DNA from: Mycolicibacterium boenickei
GTDB lineage: Bacteria > Actinomycetota > Actinomycetes > Mycobacteriales > Mycobacteriaceae
Assembly: GCF_010731295.1 (NCBI RefSeq)
Contig: NZ_AP022579.1
Coordinates: forward strand, 4,712,001 to 4,776,000
DNA: 64,000 bases
Direction: 5' to 3'
Made by a program: the position numbers and the translations under genes
Part shown: positions 10,520-18,997 of the stretch, in pieces
How the letters are laid out: every line of letters begins with the position of its first letter
Position numbering within the stretch: the stretch's first letter is position 1
The notes under the pieces: generated by a model
The model's database searches: none
What the model saw: only the letters and a program-made list of their open reading frames with translations
Told to the model about the DNA's origin: nothing

Positions 10520-11331
10520 AGGGTTTTGCGGAATTCCTTGACGGCGCCCATCAATTCGGCGACCCGAGAGGCTACGGCGCGGTTCTCGAACACCCCGTCC
10601 TCCTTGAAGTAGGTACCGACGATGGCGCCGTCGGCGATCGACAGCTGATCGGCCGCGTTGTGGGCGCGAACCCCGGTGTTGACGAACACCGGTACGGCGC
10701 CCGCGTTGTTCTTGACCACCTGCAGAGCCTGGGCATCGGTGGCCGCACCCGCGGTCAGGCCGGACACGCAGATGCCATCGGGCTTTGTGGCGAACACTGT
10801 GGTGGCGGTGACCGAGGCGAGATCGCGCTCGGCCAGGTAGACCGCCGATTCCGGGACGATGTTGAACAGCAGTTTGACCCCGTCGCCGCCGATCCGGTGC
10901 CGGTGCCGGGCGACCTCACCGACGTTCGTGTTCCACAGCCCGAAGTCGCTGGCGTAGACGCCGGTGAAGATCTCGCGGACCCACCGCGCCCCGGTCGCCA
11001 CGGCCAGGTCGATGGAGGCACGGCCGTCCCACAACACGTTCACGCCGTAGGGCACCGTGAAGTCGGGCAGCAGTTCACCGATGATCCGGGCCATCGTGAT
11101 CGCGGTGATCGGCTCGGTCTTGGTCAGGTACGGCAGGCTGAACTCGTTGGAGATCATCACCCCGTCGACGCCGCCCTCTTGCAGTTCGGCCAGTTCACCG
11201 CGGGCCCGGTCCACGACCGCGCGGATACCCGCTGCCGAGTCGAACCCCGGATCTCCCGGCAGTGCCGCCAGATGCAGCATCGCGATCACGGGCTTTCGCA
11301 CGGCAAATACGTTGTCGAGCCAGCTGTTCAT
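10516..11331 (-). CDS. BtpA/SgcQ family TIM-barrel protein
   Basis: A 271-residue protein of the BtpA family. Its start carries KPVIAMLHLAALPGDPGFDS, followed by GGVDGVMISNEFSLPYL, PYGVNVLWDG and VRAHNAADQLSIADGAIVGT, the barrel-type motifs seen in E. coli SgcQ. The plant/cyanobacterial founding member was linked to photosystem assembly, but in bacteria the gene sits in sugar operons and its reaction is not established. ATG 11331 has a GGAGAGA ribosome site; longer upstream in-frame starts fall in the operator region and are rejected. It is the first gene of a two-gene unit divergent from the kinase operon. Confidence 0.86.
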   Translation of the reverse strand: MNSWLDNVFAVRKPVIAMLHLAALPGDPGFDSAAGIRAVVDRARGELAELQEGGVDGVMISNEFSLPYLTKTEPITAITMARIIGELLPDFTVPYGVNVLWDGRASIDLAVATGARWVREIFTGVYASDFGLWNTNVGEVARHRHRIGGDGVKLLFNIVPESAVYLAERDLASVTATTVFATKPDGICVSGLTAGAATDAQALQVVKNNAGAVPVFVNTGVRAHNAADQLSIADGAIVGTYFKEDGVFENRAVASRVAELMGAVKEFRKTL

Positions 11332-11365
11332 GGGGCGTCTCTCCGCTTCGTCGTTCGCGTGTTTC

Positions 11366-11382
11366 GTAGCAACACTTGTTAC
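11366..11382. promoter_or_regulatory. inverted repeat GTAGCAA-CAC-TTGTTAC, candidate operator
   Basis: Seven-base arms with one mismatch flank CAC between the btpA-like start and a possible minus-strand -10 TACTAT at 11395-11400. A bound repressor here would block the btpA-like transcript. Confidence 0.4.
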
Positions 11383-11401
11383 TAAATCACAGCGATAGTA
11401 C

Positions 11402-11449
11402 AGATTCTCGTGAGATTTCGTGACTGATCCACATCTCTTGTGAGAATCT
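11402..11449. promoter_or_regulatory. long inverted repeat AGATTCTC...GAGAATCT in divergent promoter region
   Basis: AGATTCTC at 11402-11409 is exactly repeated in inverse as GAGAATCT at 11442-11449, centred midway between the divergent btpA-like and kinase genes. The interior carries further GTGAGA/TTGTGAG elements. About four helical turns separate the arms, so looping by a DeoR-type oligomer is possible. Confidence 0.45.
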
Positions 11450-11520
11450 AACATTGTCATTAGTGTGGTCCCACCACCGCGAGGCCGCGCCACGCACCAG
11501 GGACCGACAGAAGGGACGGC

Positions 11521-13008
11521 ATGCCGGAGTTCACGATCGGCATCGACATAGGCACCACGGGCACCAAGACGGTGCTCGTCGATGTCGGCCGAGCACGCAT
11601 CGTCGCTCAAGCCACCGGTGAGGCGCGGTTGTATTCCGATGCGCCCGGGCAGGCCGAGGCCGACCCCGCGCAATGGCTGGGCAATGTGCACGCCGGCATT
11701 CGCGCGGTGCTGGCGGAATCCGGTGTGGCGCCCGAGCAGATCGGCGCGTTGTCGACCACCGGCATGGTCCCGGCGGTCCTACCGGTCGACGGCGCCGGCA
11801 CCCCGGTACGCCGCGCGATGCTGCAGAACGATGCCCGGGCCACCGCCGAGATCGCCGAACTCAAGAACGTCGTCGACGAGGACGCCGTGCTGCGCGCCAC
11901 CGGCTCGGCGGTCACCCAGCAATCGGTGGGACCGACCGCGCTGTGGCTACAACGAAACGAGCCCGAGACCTGGCGTGCCACAACATATCTGGTCGGCTCG
12001 TACGACTGGGTGTTGATGGCCCTCGGCGCACCCCCGCACGTCGAGCTGAACTGGGCCATCGAATCGGGCTTGGGCACCGTCGACGGGCAGCGCTTCGAGC
12101 CGATGTACGCCGCAGCCGGCCTGGCCGCGGAGCTGGTGCCGACCGTGCTCTCCCCCGGTGCCCAGGCAGGCGACCTCAGCGCCGCCGCCGCAGCCTCCAC
12201 CGGACTGCCGGTCGGCCTACCACTGATCGTCGGCGGCGCCGACCATGTGCTGTCGGCCTACGCCGCCGGGATCAACGCCGAGGGCGATTGGCTGGTCAAA
12301 CTCGGTGGCGCCGGGGACATCTTGGCCGCAGCCGACCACCCGGTGATCGATGCCCGGCTCTATCTCGACGCCCATCCGGTGCCGGGTCGCTGGCTGCCCA
12401 ACGGCTGCATGGCCACCAGCGGCAGCCTGATCCGGTGGTTCCAAACCTTGTCCGGCGGCATCGACCTGGTCGCACTCGACGACGAAGCCGATGCCCGCCG
12501 GCCAGCCGAGATCCTCTGTCTGCCCTATTTTCTCGGCGAGAAGAGTCCCCTACACGATCCTGATCTGCGCGGCGCGTTCGTAGGACTCGACCTGGCCCAT
12601 ACCCGCGCCGACATGTACCGCTCGGTCCTCGAGGCCATCGCCTATGGCTTCAAGCACCACACCGAGGTCTTCGCCTCGATGGGAGTGCCGCTTCGGCGCG
12701 CCCTGGTCACCAATGGCGGCAGCCGATCGGTGCTGTGGAAGCAGATCCTGGCCGATGTCCTCGGCACCCCGCTGTCCCCGATCGTCGGGCATCCGGGTGC
12801 GTCCCTGGGTGCCGCGGTGATCGCCGCCGTGGGCACCGGCCTACTTCCCAGCTGGGACAGCACCGAGGCGTTCCAGACCGTCGGCGAACCCGTGATTCCC
12901 GATCCGAAGCACGTCGACCGCTACGCGGAGTCGTACGCCCAATGGCGCGAACTCGGCGACGTGCTCACCCCCGTTTCTCATCGCATCGCCAGAAAGGCCC
13001 GGTCATGA
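11521..13008 (+). CDS. FGGY-family carbohydrate kinase (xylulokinase-like)
   Basis: A 495-residue kinase. The N-terminal phosphate-binding loop is FTIGIDIGTTGTKTVLVD, the central GLPLIVGGADHVLSAYAAG precedes the second domain, and the C-terminal nucleotide-site motif RRALVTNGGSRSVLWKQIL is intact, so it should be active. FGGY members phosphorylate ketoses or polyols; the xylulokinase-like branch fits best, but the substrate cannot be fixed by reading. ATG 11521 follows a strong AAGGGACGG site. It heads a six-gene operon with an SDR dehydrogenase and ABC importer, and the pentose phosphate operon lies 9 kb downstream. Confidence 0.92.
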   Translation: MPEFTIGIDIGTTGTKTVLVDVGRARIVAQATGEARLYSDAPGQAEADPAQWLGNVHAGIRAVLAESGVAPEQIGALSTTGMVPAVLPVDGAGTPVRRAMLQNDARATAEIAELKNVVDEDAVLRATGSAVTQQSVGPTALWLQRNEPETWRATTYLVGSYDWVLMALGAPPHVELNWAIESGLGTVDGQRFEPMYAAAGLAAELVPTVLSPGAQAGDLSAAAAASTGLPVGLPLIVGGADHVLSAYAAGINAEGDWLVKLGGAGDILAAADHPVIDARLYLDAHPVPGRWLPNGCMATSGSLIRWFQTLSGGIDLVALDDEADARRPAEILCLPYFLGEKSPLHDPDLRGAFVGLDLAHTRADMYRSVLEAIAYGFKHHTEVFASMGVPLRRALVTNGGSRSVLWKQILADVLGTPLSPIVGHPGASLGAAVIAAVGTGLLPSWDSTEAFQTVGEPVIPDPKHVDRYAESYAQWRELGDVLTPVSHRIARKARS

Positions 13009-13805
13009 CCTCCCCTGACAGCACCACCACCACGGCCGACACCACCCAGACCGCCGTCGTCACCGGTGCCGGATCAGGCATCGGCCGGGCAATCGCGACC
13101 ACCTTGGCTCAGCGCGGCTGGCGCGTGGTGGTCACCGATATCGATGCGGCCGCTGCCGAACAAACCCGCGACGGGTTGGCCGGAACCGGTCACGAGGCCG
13201 CCCGGCTCGATGTCACCGACGCGGCAGGCGCCGGCCGGCTCGCCGACGATGTGGCCGACCGAACGGGGCTGCACGCCTGGGTGAGCAACGCCGGCATCTC
13301 GGCCATGGCCAGCTTCGTCGACGTCTCCGCAGAGCAACTCGATCGCAGCCTCGACATCAACCTCAAGGGTGTCTTCCTGTGCGGGCAGGCCGCGGCCCGC
13401 GCCATGATCCGCACCAAGGTGCGCGGCACGATCGTCAACACCGCGTCGATGGCGGCCAAGCAGGGCCGGGTGCCGTTCCTGTCGGATTACGTCGCCTCCA
13501 AGTTCGGCGTCCTCGGACTCACACAGGCGATGGCCTATGAGCTGGCCGCCCACGGCATCACGGTCAACAGTGTGTGCCCCGGCTTCGTCGCCACCCCGAT
13601 GCAGTCCCGAGAACTCGAGTGGGAGGCCCACCTCACGGGCTCCACTCCCGACGGCGTGCGCCAGTCCTGGATCGACGCCACCCCTCTGGGTCGGTTGCAG
13701 ACCCCCGATGACGTCGCCCGCGCGGTGGCGTTCCTGGTCTCCGAGGATGCCCGGTTCATCACCGGAGAAGCACTGTCCGTCAACGGCGGTGCCTACATGG
13801 ATTGA
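13005..13805 (+). CDS. short-chain dehydrogenase/reductase, probably sugar-alcohol dehydrogenase
   Basis: A 266-residue classical SDR. The cofactor loop is VVTGAGSGIGRA near residues 18-29, the acidic residue in VVVTDIDAAA favours NAD, and VSNAGISAM is the NAG motif. The active-site pair is intact: Ser in VNTASMAAKQG and YVASK. ATG 13005 overlaps the kinase stop (ATGA). The longer frame upstream overlaps the kinase gene and is rejected. In this context it probably oxidises a polyol to the ketose that the kinase phosphorylates, or oxidises a related hydroxy compound. Confidence 0.9.
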   Translation: MTSPDSTTTTADTTQTAVVTGAGSGIGRAIATTLAQRGWRVVVTDIDAAAAEQTRDGLAGTGHEAARLDVTDAAGAGRLADDVADRTGLHAWVSNAGISAMASFVDVSAEQLDRSLDINLKGVFLCGQAAARAMIRTKVRGTIVNTASMAAKQGRVPFLSDYVASKFGVLGLTQAMAYELAAHGITVNSVCPGFVATPMQSRELEWEAHLTGSTPDGVRQSWIDATPLGRLQTPDDVARAVAFLVSEDARFITGEALSVNGGAYMD

Positions 13806-13867
13806 GCCGACCGCCTCCCCGTGCCCGCCTCGATCCACCCCACCCGGAAAAGGGAAAGTGAGAACCT

Positions 13868-15205
13868 ATGAAAATTCCGATGTTGAGCCGGCGCGCGGCT
13901 CGGCCGGCCTCCGCCAAGACATTTCGGTGGTTGCCCGCGATGATCGCTGCCGCCGGTCTGACTTTGTCCGGCTGTGCCGGCAGCGGCGGCTCGGGTGAGC
14001 AGAGCTCCTCCGGCATCGGTGACGTGCCGACCGACACCAGCGCCACCGTCCGGGTGCTGATGGAGAACGTCCCGGACACCGACATCGTGAAAAACCTCGT
14101 CGGGCAGTTCAATCAGAAGTATCCCGGCATCAAGGTCCAAATCGAGACCATGACCTTCGACCAGATGCGCGACCGGCTGGTCTCCTCGTTCCAGGCTTCC
14201 CAGCCGGCCTATGACCTGATCGTGGTCGACAACCCGTGGATGGACGATTTCGCCGCCGCCGGATTCCTGGAGCCGCTCAACGACCGCATCGCTTCGACCA
14301 CCGGCTATCAGCCCGACGATTTCTTCCCCTCGCTGAAGGCGATCACCGATGTCGAGGGCACCACCTATGGGGTCCCGTTCTACAACTACGCGCTCGGCTA
14401 CATCTACAACACCGGTGATCTCGCGTCGGCCGGAGTATCCGTTCCCAGCGATCTCGACAGCCTGGTCGCCACATCGAAGAAGCTGAAGACCGCCGACCGG
14501 GCCGGCATCGCGATGCAGCCCCAGCGCGGTTACAAGATCTTCGAAGAGTGGGCCAACTGGTTGTTCGCCGCCGGCGGGTCGATCTACGGTGCCGACGGTA
14601 AGCCCACGCTGGACACCGAGCAGGCCGCGCGCGCACTCAACGCCTATATCGACACCTATCGCACCGCGGCCCCGGCCAACAGCCTGGCCTGGGGCTTCGA
14701 CGAAGCCTTCCGCTCGGTCTCCAGCGGCAAAGCGGCCTCGATGGTCGCCTACAACTGGAACCTGCCCGCCCTCAACGACCCGGCGGGGGCGTCCGGACCG
14801 CGTGCCGGCCAGTTCGCCCTGGCGCCGATCCCTGGCGGCAAATCCGCTCTGGGACTGTGGAGTTGGGCGATTCCGGCCAACTCCGGTGCTGCTGACGCCG
14901 CCTGGGCGTTCGCCTCCTGGGTGACCTCGCCCGAGGTCGACGCGCAACGGGTCGCCGAAGGCGGTGCCGTGATCCGGCAGAGCTCGCTGACCAATCCGAA
15001 GGTGCTCGCCGACAAGTACGGCGCCGATTACTACAAAACGGTCGGTCAGATCCTGGCCAACGCGTCGCCGCTGTCCCAGGGCAAGGGCGGTGAGGAGATG
15101 ATCCAGGCGGTCGGTACCGAGCTCAACGATGCCGCGGCAGGCAACAAGAGCGTCACCGACGCGCTGCGCGACGCGCAGGCCGCCGCGGAGCGGATCCAGC
15201 AGTGA
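13868..15205 (+). CDS. ABC sugar transporter solute-binding lipoprotein (family 1)
   Basis: A 445-residue extracellular substrate receptor. Residues 1-35 form a signal peptide, ending in the lipobox LSGC with the modified Cys at 36. The mature chain has NQKYPGIKVQIETM, YDLIVVDNPWMDDFAAAGFLEPL and GYIYNTGDLASAGV, typical of CUT1 oligosaccharide/polyol binding proteins, and SLWSWAIP-type and AWAFASWVTSPE segments near the C-terminus. A GGGAAAGTGAG site precedes ATG 13868. It is followed by two permeases and an ATPase, making a complete importer. The ligand is unknown but should match the kinase/SDR substrate. Confidence 0.93.
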   Translation: MKIPMLSRRAARPASAKTFRWLPAMIAAAGLTLSGCAGSGGSGEQSSSGIGDVPTDTSATVRVLMENVPDTDIVKNLVGQFNQKYPGIKVQIETMTFDQMRDRLVSSFQASQPAYDLIVVDNPWMDDFAAAGFLEPLNDRIASTTGYQPDDFFPSLKAITDVEGTTYGVPFYNYALGYIYNTGDLASAGVSVPSDLDSLVATSKKLKTADRAGIAMQPQRGYKIFEEWANWLFAAGGSIYGADGKPTLDTEQAARALNAYIDTYRTAAPANSLAWGFDEAFRSVSSGKAASMVAYNWNLPALNDPAGASGPRAGQFALAPIPGGKSALGLWSWAIPANSGAADAAWAFASWVTSPEVDAQRVAEGGAVIRQSSLTNPKVLADKYGADYYKTVGQILANASPLSQGKGGEEMIQAVGTELNDAAAGNKSVTDALRDAQAAAERIQQ

Positions 15206-15245
15206 CCGTGGGGAATCCGGCGGCCACCCCGACGGGGGCGTCCAG

Positions 15246-16115
15246 ATGAAGTTCAAATACGGCATGCTCATGCCGCTGCTCGCCCTGTTCGCTGTGGCCG
15301 TCGGATTCCCGCTCTGCTATGCGGCCTACCTGTCTCTGACGAACTACAAGCTGACCGACCGCAAGCAACCCGGCTTCGTCGGCGTGGCGAATTTCACCAA
15401 CGCCCTGACGAACTCGGCATTCTGGGAAGCCTTCGCCACCACCGCTGTCTATGTGGTGATCGCGGTGACCGCGGAGTTGGTGATCGGCTTCGCGCTGGCC
15501 CTGGCGCTGCATCAGCAGCGTTGGGCCAAGGACCTGTCCCGCGCCATCGTGCTCGCGCCGATGTTCATCACCCCGATCGCGGTCGGGCTGATCTTCCGGT
15601 TCCTGCTCAACGATCAGATCGGTGCGGTGCCGGCGCTGTTGCACGCGGTAGGAGCCGATTACGACTTCTTCGGCGCAGGCCGGGCGTTGTTCACGCTGGC
15701 ATTCATCGACGTCTGGCAGTGGACCCCGTTCATGGTGCTGCTCATCCTGGCCGGCCTGGAATCGATGCCCAAACAACCCATGGAGGCCGCCCGGGTCGAC
15801 GGCGCCGGGCCGGTCTACCGGCTGCGCCGGGTGCTGATCCCGATGCTCGCCCCGGTGCTCACCGTGGCGGTGCTGCTCCGGGGCCTGGACGCGCTCCGAG
15901 TCTTCGAATACGTCTATGCCACCACCCGCGGCGGCCCGGGCACCGAGACCCAAACCCTGCAGTACTACATGTATCTCGAAGGCATCCAGTTCTTCCGGCT
16001 GGCGCAGGCCAGTGCCATGGCCTTCATCGTGCTGGTGGTGGTTCTGGTGGTCATCGTGATGGCATTCCGCACCATGGAACGCAGCCGGGACTCGGAAAGG
16101 AACACCGTCGGATGA
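15246..16115 (+). CDS. ABC sugar transporter permease, MalF-type
   Basis: A 289-residue inner-membrane permease with about six helices. The EAA loop reads MPKQPMEAARVDGAGPVYRL followed by RRVLIPMLAP, the contact for the ATPase. PGFVGVANFTNALTNSAFW is the typical periplasmic segment of MalF-like subunits. ATG 15246 is preferred because upstream codons run into the receptor gene. Its stop overlaps the next permease start (ATGA). Confidence 0.92.
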   Translation: MKFKYGMLMPLLALFAVAVGFPLCYAAYLSLTNYKLTDRKQPGFVGVANFTNALTNSAFWEAFATTAVYVVIAVTAELVIGFALALALHQQRWAKDLSRAIVLAPMFITPIAVGLIFRFLLNDQIGAVPALLHAVGADYDFFGAGRALFTLAFIDVWQWTPFMVLLILAGLESMPKQPMEAARVDGAGPVYRLRRVLIPMLAPVLTVAVLLRGLDALRVFEYVYATTRGGPGTETQTLQYYMYLEGIQFFRLAQASAMAFIVLVVVLVVIVMAFRTMERSRDSERNTVG

Positions 16116-16927
16116 GCCGCCCCCGCTGGCTGGAGACCCTGCGCCTCGCCGTACTGACCGCGGCGTTCCTGTTCGTCCTGTTCCCCATCATCTGGGTGGC
16201 GCTGGCGAGTTTCAAGACGCCCGAACAGATGTCGGAGCCGTTCCTGATCGCGTTCTCCCCCACGCTGACCAATTGGCATGCCGTGCTGGAATCAGGTGTC
16301 TTCGCCGCCGCGGGCCGCAGCGCGCTGGTCGGCGTCGTCACGGTGTCCATCAGCCTGGTGGTCGGCAGCATGGGTGCCTACGTCATCGCCAAGTACCGGG
16401 CCGGCGGATCGCTGACCCGGTTCGGCATGCTGGCCGCCCAGGTGGTTCCGCCTGCGGTCATGGTGTTCCCGTTCCTGACCATGGCCCATGCGCTGCGGTT
16501 GACCGACACCCTGGCGCCGGTGATCTTCGCGCACCTGTCGTTCGTCCTTCCGCTGGTGACCTGGTTCCTGATCGGTTTCTTCGAGGCGGTGCCCGCATCG
16601 CTGGAGGAACAGGCCCGAGTCGACGGCTTCACCCGCTGGCAGGCGTTCCGAATGGTGGTGCTGCCCCAGGTGTATCCGGGGATCGGGGCCGCAGGCATCT
16701 TCGGGTTCACCCTGTCCTGGAACGACCTGTTCTACGGGCTCATCCTGGCGCCCGGCAATGCGGCGATCCTGCCGGTGGCGATCGCGAACTTCAACACCTT
16801 CCGCGGTGTGCAGATCGGCACCATGAGCGCCGCGATCATGATCGCGATCGTGCCGGTCGTGGTCGCCAGCTTCTTCATCCAGCGACGCCTGGTCCAGGGG
16901 ATCAGCGGCGGCGCGGTCAAGTACTAG
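16112..16927 (+). CDS. ABC sugar transporter permease, MalG-type
   Basis: A 271-residue permease with six predicted helices. The EAA loop is FEAVPASLEEQARVDGFTRW with FRMVVLPQVYPG following, the G-x-x-x-x-x-x-x-x-x-L-P form of MalG-like proteins. The N-terminus LFPIIWVALASFKTPEQMSE matches the usual first helix and exit. ATG 16112 overlaps the preceding stop. It ends 18 bases before the ATPase gene. Confidence 0.92.
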   Translation: MSRPRWLETLRLAVLTAAFLFVLFPIIWVALASFKTPEQMSEPFLIAFSPTLTNWHAVLESGVFAAAGRSALVGVVTVSISLVVGSMGAYVIAKYRAGGSLTRFGMLAAQVVPPAVMVFPFLTMAHALRLTDTLAPVIFAHLSFVLPLVTWFLIGFFEAVPASLEEQARVDGFTRWQAFRMVVLPQVYPGIGAAGIFGFTLSWNDLFYGLILAPGNAAILPVAIANFNTFRGVQIGTMSAAIMIAIVPVVVASFFIQRRLVQGISGGAVKY

Positions 16928-16945
16928 ACAAACGAGGATTCGGAT

Positions 16946-18010
16946 ATGGCATCGGTGAAGTTCTCCAAGGTCGGAAAGTCCTACGGGGCGATGACGGTGG
17001 TCTCCGACCTCGATCTGGAATTGGCCGACGGCACCCTGACCGTCCTGGTCGGTCCTTCCGGGTGCGGCAAGACCACATCACTGCGGATGCTGGCCGGGCT
17101 GGAAGAGATCACCTCGGGCAGCATCCACATCGGTGACCGCGACGTGACAGGGCTGGAGCCCAAGGAACGCGATATCGCGATGGTGTTCCAGAACTATGCG
17201 CTCTACCCGCACCTGACGGTGCGGGAGAACATCGCATTCCCGTTGCGGGCCAAGCGGATTCCGCGGGCCGAGGCGTTGCGGCGGGCCGATGAGATCGCCG
17301 AATCGCTCGGTCTGGGCAAGCTCGTCGACCGCAAACCCAAGGACCTCTCCGGCGGACAGCAGCAGCGGGTCGCCATCGGCCGGGCCATCATCCGCGAACC
17401 GGCGGTGTTCCTGTTCGACGAGCCCTTGAGCAATCTCGATGCCAAGCTGCGGGTGGAGACCCGCACCGAACTGCTGCGACTCCAACGCAAGCTGGGTATC
17501 ACCTCGCTCTACGTGACCCACGATCAGGAAGAGGCGATGACCCTGTCGGACCGCATCGTGGTGATGCGCGACGGCCGCGTCGCCCAGGCCGGTCCGCCCG
17601 AGGAGGTCTACCGGCGCCCCGCCGACACCTTCGTCGCGACGTTTGTCGGCAGCCCGAAGATGAACCTGATCGACGGCACGATCAGCAACGGTGAGCTGCG
17701 CACGCTGTCCGGTGCACGCATCGCGCTCGGTGGCCCGGACTCCGGGACGGTGACCATCGGAGTGCGCCCCGACGATCTCATCCTCGCGCCGGACACAGGC
17801 AGCGAGGCCGGGGACGCCGTCGCCTCGGTGGAACTCGTGGAACTGCTGGGGCCGCGGGCCATCGTCACGGTGCGCGCCGTCGATCTGCAGCTCACCAGCG
17901 TGGTGGAGGCCTCATCACTGACCGACATCACCCCGGGTACCCCGGTGCGGCTCTCGGCTCGCGAAGTGCACCGGTTCGACGTGACGACCGGACACCGACT
18001 CGAGGACTGA
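16946..18010 (+). CDS. ABC sugar transporter ATPase (UgpC/MsmK/SugC type)
   Basis: A 354-residue ATPase that energises the sugar importer. Walker A GPSGCGKTTSLRMLAG is near residue 37, Q-loop MVFQNYALYPHLTV near 80, signature DLSGGQQQRVAIGRAI near 135, Walker B VFLFDEPLSNLDAKLR and YVTHDQEEAMTL follow. The C-terminal OB-fold (TOBE) region begins around GVRPDDL. A GAGGA ribosome site precedes ATG 16946. Such ATPases may serve more than one CUT1 system, but here all components are linked. Confidence 0.94.
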   Translation: MASVKFSKVGKSYGAMTVVSDLDLELADGTLTVLVGPSGCGKTTSLRMLAGLEEITSGSIHIGDRDVTGLEPKERDIAMVFQNYALYPHLTVRENIAFPLRAKRIPRAEALRRADEIAESLGLGKLVDRKPKDLSGGQQQRVAIGRAIIREPAVFLFDEPLSNLDAKLRVETRTELLRLQRKLGITSLYVTHDQEEAMTLSDRIVVMRDGRVAQAGPPEEVYRRPADTFVATFVGSPKMNLIDGTISNGELRTLSGARIALGGPDSGTVTIGVRPDDLILAPDTGSEAGDAVASVELVELLGPRAIVTVRAVDLQLTSVVEASSLTDITPGTPVRLSAREVHRFDVTTGHRLED

Positions 18011-18035
18011 CGTCCGCGCCTGATCAGCCCGGCGG

Positions 18036-18974
18036 TCAGAATCCGCGGTGCGACAACGGGCCCAACCCGAACCGCTCCAGGGCACCCTCCACGGCGACGG
18101 CGAACCGCCGCTCGGCGTCCTCGCGGGCGGTCCGATCCAGCTGCCGGAATCCGAGTCCCGGCTCGACCAGTTCCAGCTCGAGCAGGCGAGGATCTTCCGG
18201 ACCGCCGATCACGTCGACCCGCGCGTACACCAACTCCTCGGGGCTGAGATCGAGCAACCGGAGCACCGCGTCGATCGCCTGGTGGCCCACCTCCCAGACC
18301 TCGTCGTCGGGATCCGCGGGCGACAACGACTCGTGGGCGTAGGTGCCGGTCTCCTCGAATTCGGGCGACTGGCCGGCCGGGGGCAGGATCGGCCCCTTCG
18401 TGAATGCGTGGGACTGCTCGCCACCCAGGAACACCAGTGCGGCCTCACCGTCGGCGATCCGCGGATCGTACGGCTGCACCAACACCGCACGTCCCTGGGC
18501 GTGCAGGGCGGCCGCGTGGGCCAGCGCCGCCGAGGCGTCGACGAACCGCTGCGCCCCGGCCGACCCGGCCCCGACCGCGGGCTTCACCACCACTTCGCCG
18601 TCAGGCACGATGACCCGCTCGCCGACCGCGAAATATCCGGTCGGGACGACCGGAACACCCATCCGGTGCAGATCGTCGAGATAGCGCTTGTCGGTGTTCC
18701 ACTGCACGATCTGTGCCGAGTTGATCAGGTGCGGCACAGATCGCGTCCAGGCCAGGAACTCGTCGAGCCGCTCGGTGTAATCCCACGTGGCCCGCAGGAT
18801 CACCAGGTCGGCGTCGAGCGTCTCCGGGTCGTCCCAGGGCAGCCAGCGGGCGTGCAAACCGCGGTTGCGCAACGCCGCGAGCAGGCCGGCGTCGTCGCCG
18901 TCGCCGTCGGGCAACGCCGCGCAACCGGCCAACACGATGCGGGGATGGAACACATCCGGACGGGCAAGCTTCAC
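18036..18974 (-). CDS. ATP-grasp domain protein of unknown substrate
   Basis: A 312-residue protein from GTG 18974. The N-terminal part (IVLAGCAALPDGDGDDAGLL, DLVILRATWDYTERLDEFL) and the ATP-grasp core (VVVKPAVGAGSAGAQRFVDA, VLVQPYDPRIADGEAALVFL, LLELELVEPGLGFRQL) match RimK/glutathione-synthetase-like ligases, including the acidic Mg-binding residues in the last block. The probable reaction is ATP-dependent carboxylate-amine ligation, with unknown partners. It is convergent with the sugar ATPase gene and divergent from qor, with only 23 bases between starts. The longer frame upstream (to 19079) overlaps qor and is rejected. Confidence 0.82.
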   Translation of the reverse strand: MKLARPDVFHPRIVLAGCAALPDGDGDDAGLLAALRNRGLHARWLPWDDPETLDADLVILRATWDYTERLDEFLAWTRSVPHLINSAQIVQWNTDKRYLDDLHRMGVPVVPTGYFAVGERVIVPDGEVVVKPAVGAGSAGAQRFVDASAALAHAAALHAQGRAVLVQPYDPRIADGEAALVFLGGEQSHAFTKGPILPPAGQSPEFEETGTYAHESLSPADPDDEVWEVGHQAIDAVLRLLDLSPEELVYARVDVIGGPEDPRLLELELVEPGLGFRQLDRTAREDAERRFAVAVEGALERFGLGPLSHRGF

Positions 18975-18997
18975 CTCCGCGATGATAGGTGTGGATG

